Assembly (NCBI GenBank): GCA_015065645.1
Contig: SVPW01000004.1
Coordinates: 23,531-87,530 of the forward strand
Direction: 5' to 3'
From: Oscillospiraceae bacterium
Lineage (GTDB): Bacteria > Bacillota > Clostridia > Oscillospirales > Acutalibacteraceae
DNA length: 64,000 nt
Numbering within the stretch: the first letter of the stretch is position 1; every line of letters starts with the position of its first letter. A program made the position numbers and the translations under genes. Below, one piece after another: positions 1-7,413 of this stretch. The notes beneath the pieces are model-generated. The model was not told the origin of the DNA. It did no database searches and saw nothing but the letters and a program-made list of their open reading frames with translations.

Positions 1-230
1 AATCATAAATTTTCATACAATTATCATCTCCATTATTTGGTTATATTAAAAACAAATACCATAAAGAATGGTGAGATTGCAAATGCTGCAGTAAGTGTTT
101 CAAACTGCTTAAAACCGGTATATTGATTGCTTTAGCGGCTTTAGGTATTGGTGTTTTAATAGCATTACCTTTTTTTAATTTGTATTTTTAATAATATTCT
201 TAGCACAATGGCGTTGTAAAATAAGCATCA
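1..230. other. Left-edge stretch with no confident gene
   Basis: No start codon with a ribosome site opens a convincing gene here. From about 75 to 192 on the plus strand there is a short open frame with a Cys-rich start (CKCC..C) followed by a hydrophobic stretch of about 20 residues and a TAA. It has no start codon and follows an in-frame TGA at 72-74. It could be the decayed 3' end of a small zinc-ribbon membrane protein like the neighbour at 274-972, but this is a guess. Confidence 0.3.
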
Positions 231-234
231 AAAA

Positions 235-257
235 AGGCACCTGTTTAACAGGTGCCT
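235..257 (-). terminator. Rho-independent terminator of the zinc-ribbon gene
   Basis: A perfect 10-bp stem (235-244 with 248-257) has a 3-nt loop. Read on the minus strand it is followed at once by six T residues (229-234 as A on the plus strand). It lies 17 nt past the stop of the minus-strand gene ending at 274. Confidence 0.85.
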
Positions 258-273
258 AATCTTTTGATTGGGT

Positions 274-972
274 TTATTCAAACATATTTTCCAATTTGCT
301 GAATGTGTTTGGCTTTAAGAAATCTACAACTGAGTATGCAACGCCTGCACCCACAAAAATAAATGAGAAGAACCAGCCTACAGAAGGGGTGAGATTGTAT
401 CCGCCAAATAAAAATCCGCTTGTTCCCAAAGAACCGATAAGAGCAAATATTATGTAGAAGAACATTACACCGTAAAAAGACATTGCAATAATTCCGCCAA
501 CATTTAATTTAACTCGTGGAATAATGAATTTAACATTTATAAACAATGAAGCAAAATAAACAATAAATGTAAGTACACCCAAAACGGCAAAAATTCGTGC
601 AATGATTAACATTATAGGTGTTCCGCTTCCCAATGCATTATGGAAAATACTAAAAGATACGCTTGTAGCACCGGTAGACATTGAGGTAACGGGAACAAAT
701 AAACAGAAGATAAAAGTAAGTAATGAAAGGGCAACCCTTAAACTGTTTAAGAAGGTGTTTTTACGCATAAGCGGACCTCTCTCAACAGGAGTGGGGGGAG
801 TATATGGCTGAACAGGTGGCTGTACAGGTTGAACGGGGGGTTGTACAGGCTGAACAGGTGGTTGAACGGGTTGAACAGGTGGTTGTACCGGCTGTACATT
901 GAATTGCTTACCGCAGTTTTGGCAGAAAGCCGAGTTATCAGGTACATTGGTACCACAATTAGGACAAAACAT
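274..972 (-). CDS. Zinc-ribbon, proline-rich-repeat membrane protein
   Basis: The protein has 232 residues and an unknown role. The N terminus is a zinc ribbon with two CxxC knuckles (CPNC at 3-6, CQNC at 17-20). Residues 26-56 are a flexible linker of four VQPVQPP units plus VQP. The rest carries about four hydrophobic segments, so the zinc ribbon and linker probably face the cytoplasm ahead of a four-helix membrane domain. The start at 972 is chosen because GGAGGT lies 7 nt upstream; an in-frame ATG at 1005 lacks such a site. It is monocistronic, with its own promoter and terminator. Zinc-ribbon membrane proteins of this layout are common in Clostridia and mostly uncharacterised. Confidence 0.8.
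   Translation of the reverse strand: MFCPNCGTNVPDNSAFCQNCGKQFNVQPVQPPVQPVQPPVQPVQPPVQPVQPPVQPYTPPTPVERGPLMRKNTFLNSLRVALSLLTFIFCLFVPVTSMSTGATSVSFSIFHNALGSGTPIMLIIARIFAVLGVLTFIVYFASLFINVKFIIPRVKLNVGGIIAMSFYGVMFFYIIFALIGSLGTSGFLFGGYNLTPSVGWFFSFIFVGAGVAYSVVDFLKPNTFSKLENMFE
805..897 (-). repeat. 21-bp coding tandem repeat (VQPVQPP units)
   Basis: Four imperfect 21-bp units plus a partial one encode VQPVQPP four times and then VQP. Synonymous differences between copies show that the repeat is not fresh, but copy number could still vary by slippage. It forms the linker between the zinc ribbon and the membrane domain. Confidence 0.85.
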
Positions 973-1001
973 ATTTTTTACCTCCAAATATAGTATATCA
1001 A

Positions 1002-1030
1002 ACAATAAATCGTTTTTATAACATTGTCAA
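1002..1030 (-). promoter_or_regulatory. Sigma-A-type promoter for the zinc-ribbon gene
   Basis: On the minus strand TTGACA (1030-1025) is spaced 17 bp from TATTGT (1007-1002). It sits in the 62-nt gap after mtaB and about 30 nt before the start at 972. Confidence 0.6.
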
Positions 1031-1034
1031 TCGG

Positions 1035-2330
1035 TTAAATGTTTTTTGTTAAAATACCTATACAGTAATCGTCTTTATTGTGTAAAATTTTCACAGGAAC
1101 TAATTTGCCGTGTATATTTTCATCTGTTTTGACACGTATTTTTGCATAGTTTGAGGTATATCCCTCTGCAAATCCCTCAGATACTGTTTCAAACAAAACA
1201 TCATATTCCTTATCGCAAAGGCTGTTTAAAAATTCAATTTCGCTTTTACTTGTTTCTTCAATCATACGGTGACTGCGTTCCTGCTTTACCGAATTTGAAA
1301 TTTGTGATTTAAGTGCTGCCGCAACCGTTCCCTGACGCCTTGAGTACATAAAAATATGTGCTTTTGCAAATTTGATTTCCTTTGCAAAGGAAAGACTTTT
1401 TTCAAATTCTTCATCCGTTTCACCGGCAAAGCCAACCATTATATCGGTTGTAATTGCGGCATCGGGAAACATTTTACGAATACGGTTTACCAAATCCCTA
1501 TAAAAGGCTGTATCATAATGACGGTTCATTCGTTTGAGTGTTTCATCACAACCTGATTGCAGAGAAAGATGAAATTGCGGGCAAAATTTATTTTGTTTTC
1601 TTAGCCTTTCAAGCATTTCGTCGGTTATATGATCGGGTTCAAGTGAACCAAGTCTCACACGCAGAATACCATCGGTTTCGCAAACCGCTTCCACCGCATC
1701 GCATAAATCAAAATCTTCATCCTTACCGTAAGCTGAAAGATTTATTCCAACCAAAACTATTTCGCTGAAACCGTTTTGACTTAAACGTATAGCCTCTTTT
1801 TTTATATCCTCAATACTTCTCGAGCGAACTCTACCACGAGCTTTTGGTATAATGCAGTATGAACAAAAACGGTCACAACCATCTTCAATCTTCATATATG
1901 CACGTGTTCGCTCACTGAATTTTGAAATTGAGGGTGTATTGAATTTTTCACCGTTTTGGTGAGGGTAAACCTCAATGATTTGCCCTTGAGACTTTGAATA
2001 ATTTAATGCGGCTTCAACAATGCTTTTATGATTGCTGTTACCCATGATTATATCTGCATCGGGAAGAAGAGAACGATCTTCAGGAAAGGCTTGAACCATA
2101 CATCCTGTTAAAACTATTGTACAATTAGGATTTTCACGGCGGCATCTTCTAACGAGCTGTCTTGTTTTGCGGTCACTTTCCGCAGTAACCGTGCAGGAGT
2201 TTATAACAATTATATCAGCCGTATTGGCACTTTCTGCATTTTGATATCCTGCGGCACAAAAAAGCTCACGCATACTTTGTGTTTCGTATTGATTTACCTT
2301 GCAGCCCAATGTATAAAAAAATATATTCAT
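1035..2330 (-). CDS. mtaB: tRNA t6A37 methylthiotransferase MtaB
   Basis: This 431-residue radical-SAM enzyme of the MiaB/MtaB/RimO family is predicted to convert t6A37 to ms2t6A37 in tRNAs reading ANN codons, notably tRNA-Lys. The N-terminal UPF0004 domain shows its three cluster cysteines (C10 in LGCKVNQYE, C46 in NSCTV, C77 in TGCMVQ). The radical-SAM cluster motif is CDRFCSYC (C152, C156, C159), followed by IPKARGRVRSR. A TRAM-like tail with VKI and GKLVPV lies at the C terminus. LGCKVNQYE and the full length fit MtaB better than MiaB or RimO. GGAG lies 7 nt before the ATG. Transcription is divergent from the UPF0340 gene. Confidence 0.92.
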   Translation of the reverse strand: MNIFFYTLGCKVNQYETQSMRELFCAAGYQNAESANTADIIVINSCTVTAESDRKTRQLVRRCRRENPNCTIVLTGCMVQAFPEDRSLLPDADIIMGNSNHKSIVEAALNYSKSQGQIIEVYPHQNGEKFNTPSISKFSERTRAYMKIEDGCDRFCSYCIIPKARGRVRSRSIEDIKKEAIRLSQNGFSEIVLVGINLSAYGKDEDFDLCDAVEAVCETDGILRVRLGSLEPDHITDEMLERLRKQNKFCPQFHLSLQSGCDETLKRMNRHYDTAFYRDLVNRIRKMFPDAAITTDIMVGFAGETDEEFEKSLSFAKEIKFAKAHIFMYSRRQGTVAAALKSQISNSVKQERSHRMIEETSKSEIEFLNSLCDKEYDVLFETVSEGFAEGYTSNYAKIRVKTDENIHGKLVPVKILHNKDDYCIGILTKNI

Positions 2331-2362
2331 ATAACACTCCGTATTTTACTGTTTTCTATGTT

Positions 2363-2391
2363 ATTATAAAAGAAATTTTCACTAAATTCAA
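2363..2391 (-). promoter_or_regulatory. Sigma-A-type promoter for mtaB
   Basis: On the minus strand TTGAAT (2391-2386), a 17-bp spacer and a perfect TATAAT (2368-2363) lie about 33 nt before the mtaB start. Confidence 0.7.
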
Positions 2392-2470
2392 GTAATATGG
2401 AATATATTTTCAATATTTGCTTTTCATTTGGATAAAAAGGTGATACAATAAATAGCGGAAGTGATTATTT

Positions 2471-3013
2471 GTGAAAAATATAAAAGAACAGGCATATAAA
2501 GCCGCAAAGGAAATTATTGAAACAGCAAAGCTTAAAAGAGGACAAATTTTGGTGATAGGATGTTCCACAAGTGAAGTATTGGGGCAAAAAATAGGCACAG
2601 ATTCTTCACCGAAAGCGGCAAAGGCAATATTTGAAGGTGTATATACTGCGGCAAATGAAAAGGGTATTTTTGTTGCGGCTCAGTGCTGTGAGCATCTTAA
2701 CCGTGCAATAATCATTGAAAGTACGGCGTTACCTTTTAATGAAAGAGTGAATGTTGTTCCTCAACCAAAGGCAGGCGGTTCATTTGCAACCGTGGCATAT
2801 AATTCATTTGAAAAACCTGTTGCTTTAGAGGAAATTCAAGCTGATGCAGGGCTTGATATAGGCTTTACTATGATTGGAATGCACCTTAAAAAGGTAGCGG
2901 TTCCGGTAAGACTTGAAAACAATCGTATTGGTGAGGCTTGTGTTTTAGCTGCCCGTGTTAGACCAAAGTTTATAGGTGGAATCAGGGCAAATTATGATGA
3001 AGAGTTAATGTGA
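2471..3013 (+). CDS. UPF0340 (YwlG-like, DUF436) protein
   Basis: The protein has 180 residues, the usual length for the UPF0340/TIGR01440 family, whose biochemical function is unknown to me. The family pattern is clear: GCSTSEVLGQKIG near residue 30, an AQCCEHLNRA block near 74, a VPQPKAGGSFA block near 96, and a C-terminal GIRANY. Conserved Cys and His residues in CCEHLNRA suggest a metal or thiol centre, but that is inference. The start is GTG at 2471, with GGAAGTG upstream. It precedes maf by 9 nt and is very probably co-transcribed with it. Confidence 0.88.
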   Translation: MKNIKEQAYKAAKEIIETAKLKRGQILVIGCSTSEVLGQKIGTDSSPKAAKAIFEGVYTAANEKGIFVAAQCCEHLNRAIIIESTALPFNERVNVVPQPKAGGSFATVAYNSFEKPVALEEIQADAGLDIGFTMIGMHLKKVAVPVRLENNRIGEACVLAARVRPKFIGGIRANYDEELM

Positions 3014-3022
3014 GGAAGTATT

Positions 3023-3607
3023 ATGAAAATTATTCTTGCTTCAAAATCACCACGAAGGCGTGAGATACTGCAAAATCTTGGTGTTAAATTTGATGTTGTA
3101 ATAAGTGAAACCGATGAATCTTCCGATATAAATGATCCGTGTGAACTTGTAGAGGAGTTGGCTTTCAGGAAAGCAATGGCGGTTTTTGCCGATATAAATA
3201 ACAAGAGGGTACAAGCGGATATATTGGTTATCGGCTGTGATACCGTTGTGTGTTGTGACGGTAAAATACTTGGAAAACCTAAAGATAAGGCTGATGCATT
3301 CCGTATGATTAAAATGCTTCAGGGGAGAGCTCATGAGGTTATAAGCGGGGTTGCATTAATATATAATAATCAGGTACTTGTTCGCCATGAGGTAACTAAA
3401 GTGTTTTTTGATGCTCTTACAGATTCACGGATAGAAAGCTATATTTCCACAGATGAGCCTTATGATAAAGCAGGCGGATATGCTGTTCAGGGTATTGCTT
3501 CCCGTTTTATTGGCAGATTGGAAGGCTGTTATTTTAATGTTGTGGGGCTTCCCGTAAATCTGCTTTGCCGTATGGCAGATAAATTGAATTTAGATATGTT
3601 TAATTAA
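3023..3607 (+). CDS. maf: Maf-family nucleotide pyrophosphatase
   Basis: The protein has 194 residues, full length for the family. It is predicted to hydrolyse dTTP/UTP or modified nucleoside triphosphates to monophosphates, acting as a house-cleaning enzyme; in Bacillus, Maf overexpression blocks septation. The phosphate-binding SKSPRRREIL motif is at residues 7-16. The catalytic-region GCDTVV is near residue 72, followed by GKILGKP, then SGVAL and the EPYDKAGGYAVQG block near 150. EPYDKAGGYA places it in the dTTP/UTPase (YhdE) branch. GAGGAAG precedes the ATG. It follows the UPF0340 gene with 9 nt between. Confidence 0.93.
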   Translation: MKIILASKSPRRREILQNLGVKFDVVISETDESSDINDPCELVEELAFRKAMAVFADINNKRVQADILVIGCDTVVCCDGKILGKPKDKADAFRMIKMLQGRAHEVISGVALIYNNQVLVRHEVTKVFFDALTDSRIESYISTDEPYDKAGGYAVQGIASRFIGRLEGCYFNVVGLPVNLLCRMADKLNLDMFN

Positions 3608-3614
3608 AAAAATA

Positions 3615-3643
3615 TTGACAAACGATTTGTTTTAATATATTAT
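3615..3643 (+). promoter_or_regulatory. Promoter driving the T-box leader
   Basis: A perfect TTGACA (3615-3620), a 17-bp spacer and TATTAT (3638-3643) begin 7 nt after the maf stop codon. Transcription would start near 3650, at the 5' edge of the T-box leader. Confidence 0.75.
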
Positions 3644-3649
3644 ATTTAT

Positions 3650-3901
3650 ATATAATAAATGCTATGATGGGAATAAGTAATCAATTTAATGTATTTTAGA
3701 GAAGGGCTGTTTGGTGCAAAGCCTTAATGCATATTTTGATGAAGCTATCCTTAAGCGGCTCCCGAAAGGGTTGACGGTTGCCTTCCGTTATAAAGGTGCG
3801 GTATTTTAAGTATCGGCAGAGTGCAGGGGTATTTTATCCCTGAATTTAGGTGGTAACACGGCATTGTCCGCCCTAAACGCTTCGGCGTTTAGGGCTTTTT
3901 T
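3650..3901 (+). promoter_or_regulatory. T-box leader, probably tRNA-Ala responsive
   Basis: This is a classic T-box layout. A Stem I region has AGAGA near 3698 and a GGTGCAA apical loop near 3713. A specifier loop reads GAA-GCT-ATCC, then an antiterminator block AGGTGGTAACACGG (3848-3861) and a terminator (3870-3901). The codon just before ATCC is GCT (3744-3746), which would read tRNA-Ala. The UGGU acceptor-pairing bulge matches a tRNA with discriminator A, as in tRNA-Ala. The T-box assignment is firm. The Ala specificity is inferred from motif spacing, and CTA (Leu) or ATC (Ile) are shifted alternatives. It should switch on the Lrp-type regulator and aminotransferase when uncharged tRNA accumulates. 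Confidence 0.88.
3870..3901 (+). terminator. T-box regulated terminator
   Basis: A perfect 11-bp stem (3870-3880 with 3885-3895) closes a TTCG tetraloop and is followed by six T residues. Its 5' arm overlaps the region that pairs in the antiterminator, as expected for T-box attenuation. Confidence 0.9.
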
Positions 3902-3927
3902 AATACTTTTGAAAGGGAGAAAATGTT

Positions 3928-4407
3928 ATGAAATCTGAATTATTAAAACTTTTGGCAAGAAATGCCCGCTATACTACTGCAGAGCTTGCAGCAATGCTTG
4001 GTATTGGTGAGGATGAAGTAGAAAAACAAATTGCACAGTATGAAAAGGAAGGCATTATTCGTGGATATAAGGCTGTTATTGATTGGGAAAAGTTAGATGG
4101 TGCTTATGTTTCTGCAATAATTGAGCTTAATGTTGTTCCCAAAGCAGAGCTTGGTTTTGAAGAGGTTGCCGAAAAGGTTATGTCTTATAATGAGGTTGAA
4201 TCGGTTTATCTTATGTCCGGAGTGTATGACCTTAATGTTGTTGTAAAGGGTAAAACCTTGCAGGATGTTGCTCGTTTTGTTGCTCGTGAGTTGGCAACTA
4301 TTGACTCTGTAACCTCCACTACAACACACTTTGTTATGCGCCGTTATAAAGAAATGGATGTTCAGCTTTGTGATAGCGGTGATGATAGGGGGCAGTTTTG
4401 GTTATGA
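3928..4407 (+). CDS. Lrp/AsnC-family transcriptional regulator
   Basis: The protein has 159 residues. The N-terminal winged helix (about 1-60: LLARNARYTTAELAAMLG then EKEGIIRGYKAVI) is typical of Lrp/AsnC. The C-terminal effector-binding RAM domain (about 65-140) carries the VESVYLMSGVYDLNVVV pattern. Such proteins sense amino acids as dimers or octamers. It sits directly behind a T-box terminator and overlaps the aminotransferase gene by ATGA (4404-4407), so the two should be translated in step. Its target may include this operon; that is inference. The start has AGGGAG about 9 nt upstream. The tail after residue 145 is short and acidic. Confidence 0.92.
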   Translation: MKSELLKLLARNARYTTAELAAMLGIGEDEVEKQIAQYEKEGIIRGYKAVIDWEKLDGAYVSAIIELNVVPKAELGFEEVAEKVMSYNEVESVYLMSGVYDLNVVVKGKTLQDVARFVARELATIDSVTSTTTHFVMRRYKEMDVQLCDSGDDRGQFWL

Positions 4408-5576
4408 TTGATTACGGTAAGATTTTAAATCCCACCGTTCAAGCAATCAAGCCATCGGGAATAAGAAAGTTTTTTGATATTGCCGCAACAATGGATGATG
4501 TTATATCATTGGGTGTTGGTGAGCCTGATTTTCAAACTCCTTGGCAGATAAGAAAAGCAGGTATAAATTCGCTTGAACGAGGAAAAACAAAATATACCTC
4601 AAATTCGGGTATTATTGAGCTTAGGCGTGAAATATCCCGTTATATGGAACGTAAATATAATGTTTGCTATAATGATGAACATGAGGTACTTATAACGGTT
4701 GGCGGAAGTGAGGCTATTGATGGTGCTATCCGTGCATTGGTTTCACCGGGTGATGAGGTTATTATCCCACAACCAAGCTATGTTTGTTATGAGCCTGTAA
4801 CATTGCTTGCAGGCGGTACTCCTGTGATTTTGGAAACAAAAGCCGAAAATGATTTTAAAATAACACCTGAGGAATTAAAGTCTCTAATTACCGATAAAAC
4901 AAAGGTTTTGATACTTCCGTATCCTTGCAATCCAACAGGTGCAATCATGGAAAGGGAGGATCTTGAGGCAATCGCCAAGGTGCTTAGAGATACCAATATA
5001 ATAATTATTTCGGATGAAATATATTCTGAATTAACCTTTGGCGGTAAATCTCATGTTTCTATAGCATCTATTGACGGAATGTGGGAACGAACTATTACTG
5101 TTAATGGCTTTTCAAAATCTTTTTCAATGACCGGTTGGCGATTGGGCTTTGCTTGCGGACCTGAGCCTCTTATGACTCAAATAACCAAGATACATCAGTT
5201 TGCAATAATGTGTGCACCCACCACTTCACAGTATGCCGCTATTGAAGCATTGCGTAACGGTGATGAGGCTGTTGGTGAAATGGTGAAGGAGTATGACCGC
5301 CGACGCCGACTTATGGTTAATGGTTTTAATAAAATCGGTCTTACCTGCCGTGAACCAAAAGGCGCTTTTTATGCATTTCCTTGTATAAAAAGTACAGGTC
5401 TTACAAGTGAGGAATTTTGTGAACAGCTTTTGCTTGAGCAAAAGGTTGCTTTGGTGCCTGGTACGGCTTTTGGAGAAAGCGGTGAAGGCTTTATAAGGGC
5501 ATCTTATTGCTATTCTAATGAGCATATAATAAAAGCACTTTCCCGTGTGGAAGAATTTTTAAAGAAATTTAAATAA
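4404..5576 (+). CDS. Class I/II PLP-dependent aminotransferase
   Basis: The protein has 390 residues and fold-type I, resembling the AlaA/PatA/aspartate-aminotransferase group. The PLP lysine is K238 in SKSFSMTGWRLG. The NPTG motif (N176) and SDEIYSEL follow the usual order, and an arginine in the C-terminal GFIRASYC block should bind the substrate carboxylate. The ATG at 4404 gives a 4-nt ATGA overlap with the regulator; a TTG at 4398 with AGGGGG 6 nt upstream is a possible alternative start. Because the leader probably senses tRNA-Ala, an alanine-forming transaminase (pyruvate plus glutamate) is a reasonable prediction, but sequence alone does not fix the substrate. Confidence 0.88.
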   Translation: MIDYGKILNPTVQAIKPSGIRKFFDIAATMDDVISLGVGEPDFQTPWQIRKAGINSLERGKTKYTSNSGIIELRREISRYMERKYNVCYNDEHEVLITVGGSEAIDGAIRALVSPGDEVIIPQPSYVCYEPVTLLAGGTPVILETKAENDFKITPEELKSLITDKTKVLILPYPCNPTGAIMEREDLEAIAKVLRDTNIIIISDEIYSELTFGGKSHVSIASIDGMWERTITVNGFSKSFSMTGWRLGFACGPEPLMTQITKIHQFAIMCAPTTSQYAAIEALRNGDEAVGEMVKEYDRRRRLMVNGFNKIGLTCREPKGAFYAFPCIKSTGLTSEEFCEQLLLEQKVALVPGTAFGESGEGFIRASYCYSNEHIIKALSRVEEFLKKFK

Positions 5577-5580
5577 TAAA

Positions 5581-5620
5581 TAAACCCCGTTTGAGCAAAT
5601 CTTAGTTCAAACGGGGTTTA
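5581..5620 (+). terminator. Hairpin terminator after the aminotransferase
   Basis: A perfect 14-bp stem (5581-5594 with 5607-5620) with a GC-rich core closes a 12-nt loop 4 nt after the stop codon. The downstream T tract is weak, so termination may be partial. Confidence 0.7.
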
Positions 5621-5723
5621 AGCTTTAAATCTTAAAACAAAAAAACGAAGTCGATTTTTTATAGATTACAGCTTAAATAATGTGTATAATTAAATTGGAA
5701 GTTTTTAAAAAGGTGGGTTTATT

Positions 5724-7304
5724 ATGAAAAAAATTTTATCTTTATTTTTATGTGCGGTTATGCCTTTTGCTTTAACTGCTTGCGGCGGTGATGCAAAAGA
5801 TAATCCCAATAAAATACATATTGAATTTAAAGCGGCAACATCTTCGGATGATATTTTACTTGCTGATAATCCCGATAGAGGTTTTCGCTTTGAGGCTTAT
5901 GTTAATACCAATGCAACATCTTATGTAGATGTAAATGTAAAGCGTTGGAATCCTGATTTTCAAACGGTGGTTAATGCTATTAAGCCGGGAATGTGGCATA
6001 AACCTAAATTGATTCAGGTTTATTTCTATCTTACTGATTTTAAGGATACTAAAGAGCTTCCTCAAATTGTTTTTGAGAATATTCAAACCGTTTTTAACAG
6101 CGTAAGGGCAGAGGGTCAAAAGGCGGTTGTTCGTTTCACCTATCAAGGAGCAATAGAAGAATATAAGGATCAGGCTTCCCAGGAAATAATGTTTGCTCAT
6201 ATGGAGCAGCTTAAACCTATTCTTGAAAAGAATAAAACATCAATTTATTCTCTTGAAGCAGGCTTTTTGGGCGCTTGGGGTGAATGGCATGGTTATGCAC
6301 CTAATTTCTATGCGCTTTATAAGGGTGTTGATGAGCTTACAGCCGCAAAACTCACTTGGGATTATACTGAGGATTTTGATGAAATTGAAATAATAAAGCA
6401 TATTATTGATATGGTGCCTGAGGATATATATGTTCAGCTCAGAACATCAATGTACCGTGATCTTTTCTTGGAAGCTTATCCAAATATGGGTTATGAAAAG
6501 CGTTTGGGACTTAAAAATGATGCGTTTTTCGGCTATCGTGAGAGCGATAGTGCTTGGCCATATAATTCAATGAGAAGTGCCGCTACAAAATCAGCAATGG
6601 ATGCAGGTCTTATAGCTCCTTCAGGCGGTGAATTTTTCTGGGGTTGTCAATTTAATTATCCTCGTGTTACGGCTGATAGTGCAATATTGGCATTTAATAA
6701 ATTCCATACAAGTCTTTTTAGTGTTTTTCATAATTCCTTTGAGGGGTATGAAACTATTGCTCATGGGGATTGGTTCCAAACAGAGCGTAAAGGAGATATG
6801 GAAATTTGGGCTGAGACTAAATTAGAACCCAAAAATCTTGATTTACTTAATGCGCCATATTCACCGTCATGGTTTAAGGATAAAAACGGCAAGGATGCAA
6901 AAAGAACATATTTTGAGTATATTCGTGACCATTTGGGCTATAGAATTGAAGCTAAATCTCTTGATGTTAAGGGTGAAAGAAAGCTTGGCGGCGATATTGA
7001 GCTTGAGATGAAGCTTGTAAATAACGGTTTTGCGGCTCCGTTTAATATGAGTGCAGAATTTGTTGTTTTAAACGATAAAAATGAAATAGTTTCATCAGTA
7101 CCGGCATCAGATCCGCTTAAATGGTACAATAATGGCAAGGTTGTAACCCATACAGTAAAGGCTTCTGTTAAATTGCCGTCAGAAAGCGGAAAATATAAAA
7201 TCGGCTTTTATTTCCATAATTCAGCAGGAGATATTGCATATTTAGCAAACAGTATGGAAAGAACAAATGATTTTAATATACTTTACAGCTTTGAGCTTAA
7301 ATAA
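5724..7304 (+). CDS. Lipoprotein with DUF4874/DUF4832-like domains
   Basis: The protein has 526 residues. A lipoprotein signal peptide ends in LTAC (Cys 20), so it should be anchored outside the membrane. The mature part starts with DNPDRGFRFEAY near residue 49, a DUF4874-like hallmark. A TIM-barrel-like region follows with YLTDFK, RFTYQG and EAGFLGAWGEWHG near residue 180. The C-terminal part (about 410-526) looks like a beta-sandwich (LVNNGFAAPFN). These families occur next to polysaccharide enzymes but have no reaction I can name; acidic residues in GAWGEWHG suggest a glycosidase-like site. It stands alone, with a possible TATAAT at 5685-5690. A role in polysaccharide handling is inference. 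Confidence 0.75.
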   Translation: MKKILSLFLCAVMPFALTACGGDAKDNPNKIHIEFKAATSSDDILLADNPDRGFRFEAYVNTNATSYVDVNVKRWNPDFQTVVNAIKPGMWHKPKLIQVYFYLTDFKDTKELPQIVFENIQTVFNSVRAEGQKAVVRFTYQGAIEEYKDQASQEIMFAHMEQLKPILEKNKTSIYSLEAGFLGAWGEWHGYAPNFYALYKGVDELTAAKLTWDYTEDFDEIEIIKHIIDMVPEDIYVQLRTSMYRDLFLEAYPNMGYEKRLGLKNDAFFGYRESDSAWPYNSMRSAATKSAMDAGLIAPSGGEFFWGCQFNYPRVTADSAILAFNKFHTSLFSVFHNSFEGYETIAHGDWFQTERKGDMEIWAETKLEPKNLDLLNAPYSPSWFKDKNGKDAKRTYFEYIRDHLGYRIEAKSLDVKGERKLGGDIELEMKLVNNGFAAPFNMSAEFVVLNDKNEIVSSVPASDPLKWYNNGKVVTHTVKASVKLPSESGKYKIGFYFHNSAGDIAYLANSMERTNDFNILYSFELK

Positions 7305-7349
7305 AATCATTCAATCCAATAATAATTTTATTTGTTTTGATTATATTGC

Positions 7350-7378
7350 TTGACAGCATTTTTTGCTTGCTTTATAAT
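7350..7378 (+). promoter_or_regulatory. Consensus sigma-A promoter for the Ldh-family/malic-enzyme operon
   Basis: Perfect TTGACA (7350-7355) and perfect TATAAT (7373-7378) are separated by exactly 17 bp, 35 nt before the start at 7414. No operator is obvious, suggesting strong constitutive expression. Confidence 0.85.
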
Positions 7379-7413
7379 AACTATGATAATATTAAATGCT
7401 GGGAGGCAGTTTT

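Noticed and set aside
60..192. In-frame TGA at 72-74 as selenocysteine in a small Cys-rich protein
   Set aside because: No start codon or selenocysteine insertion hairpin is evident and the upstream frame is not protein-like; a decayed remnant is simpler.
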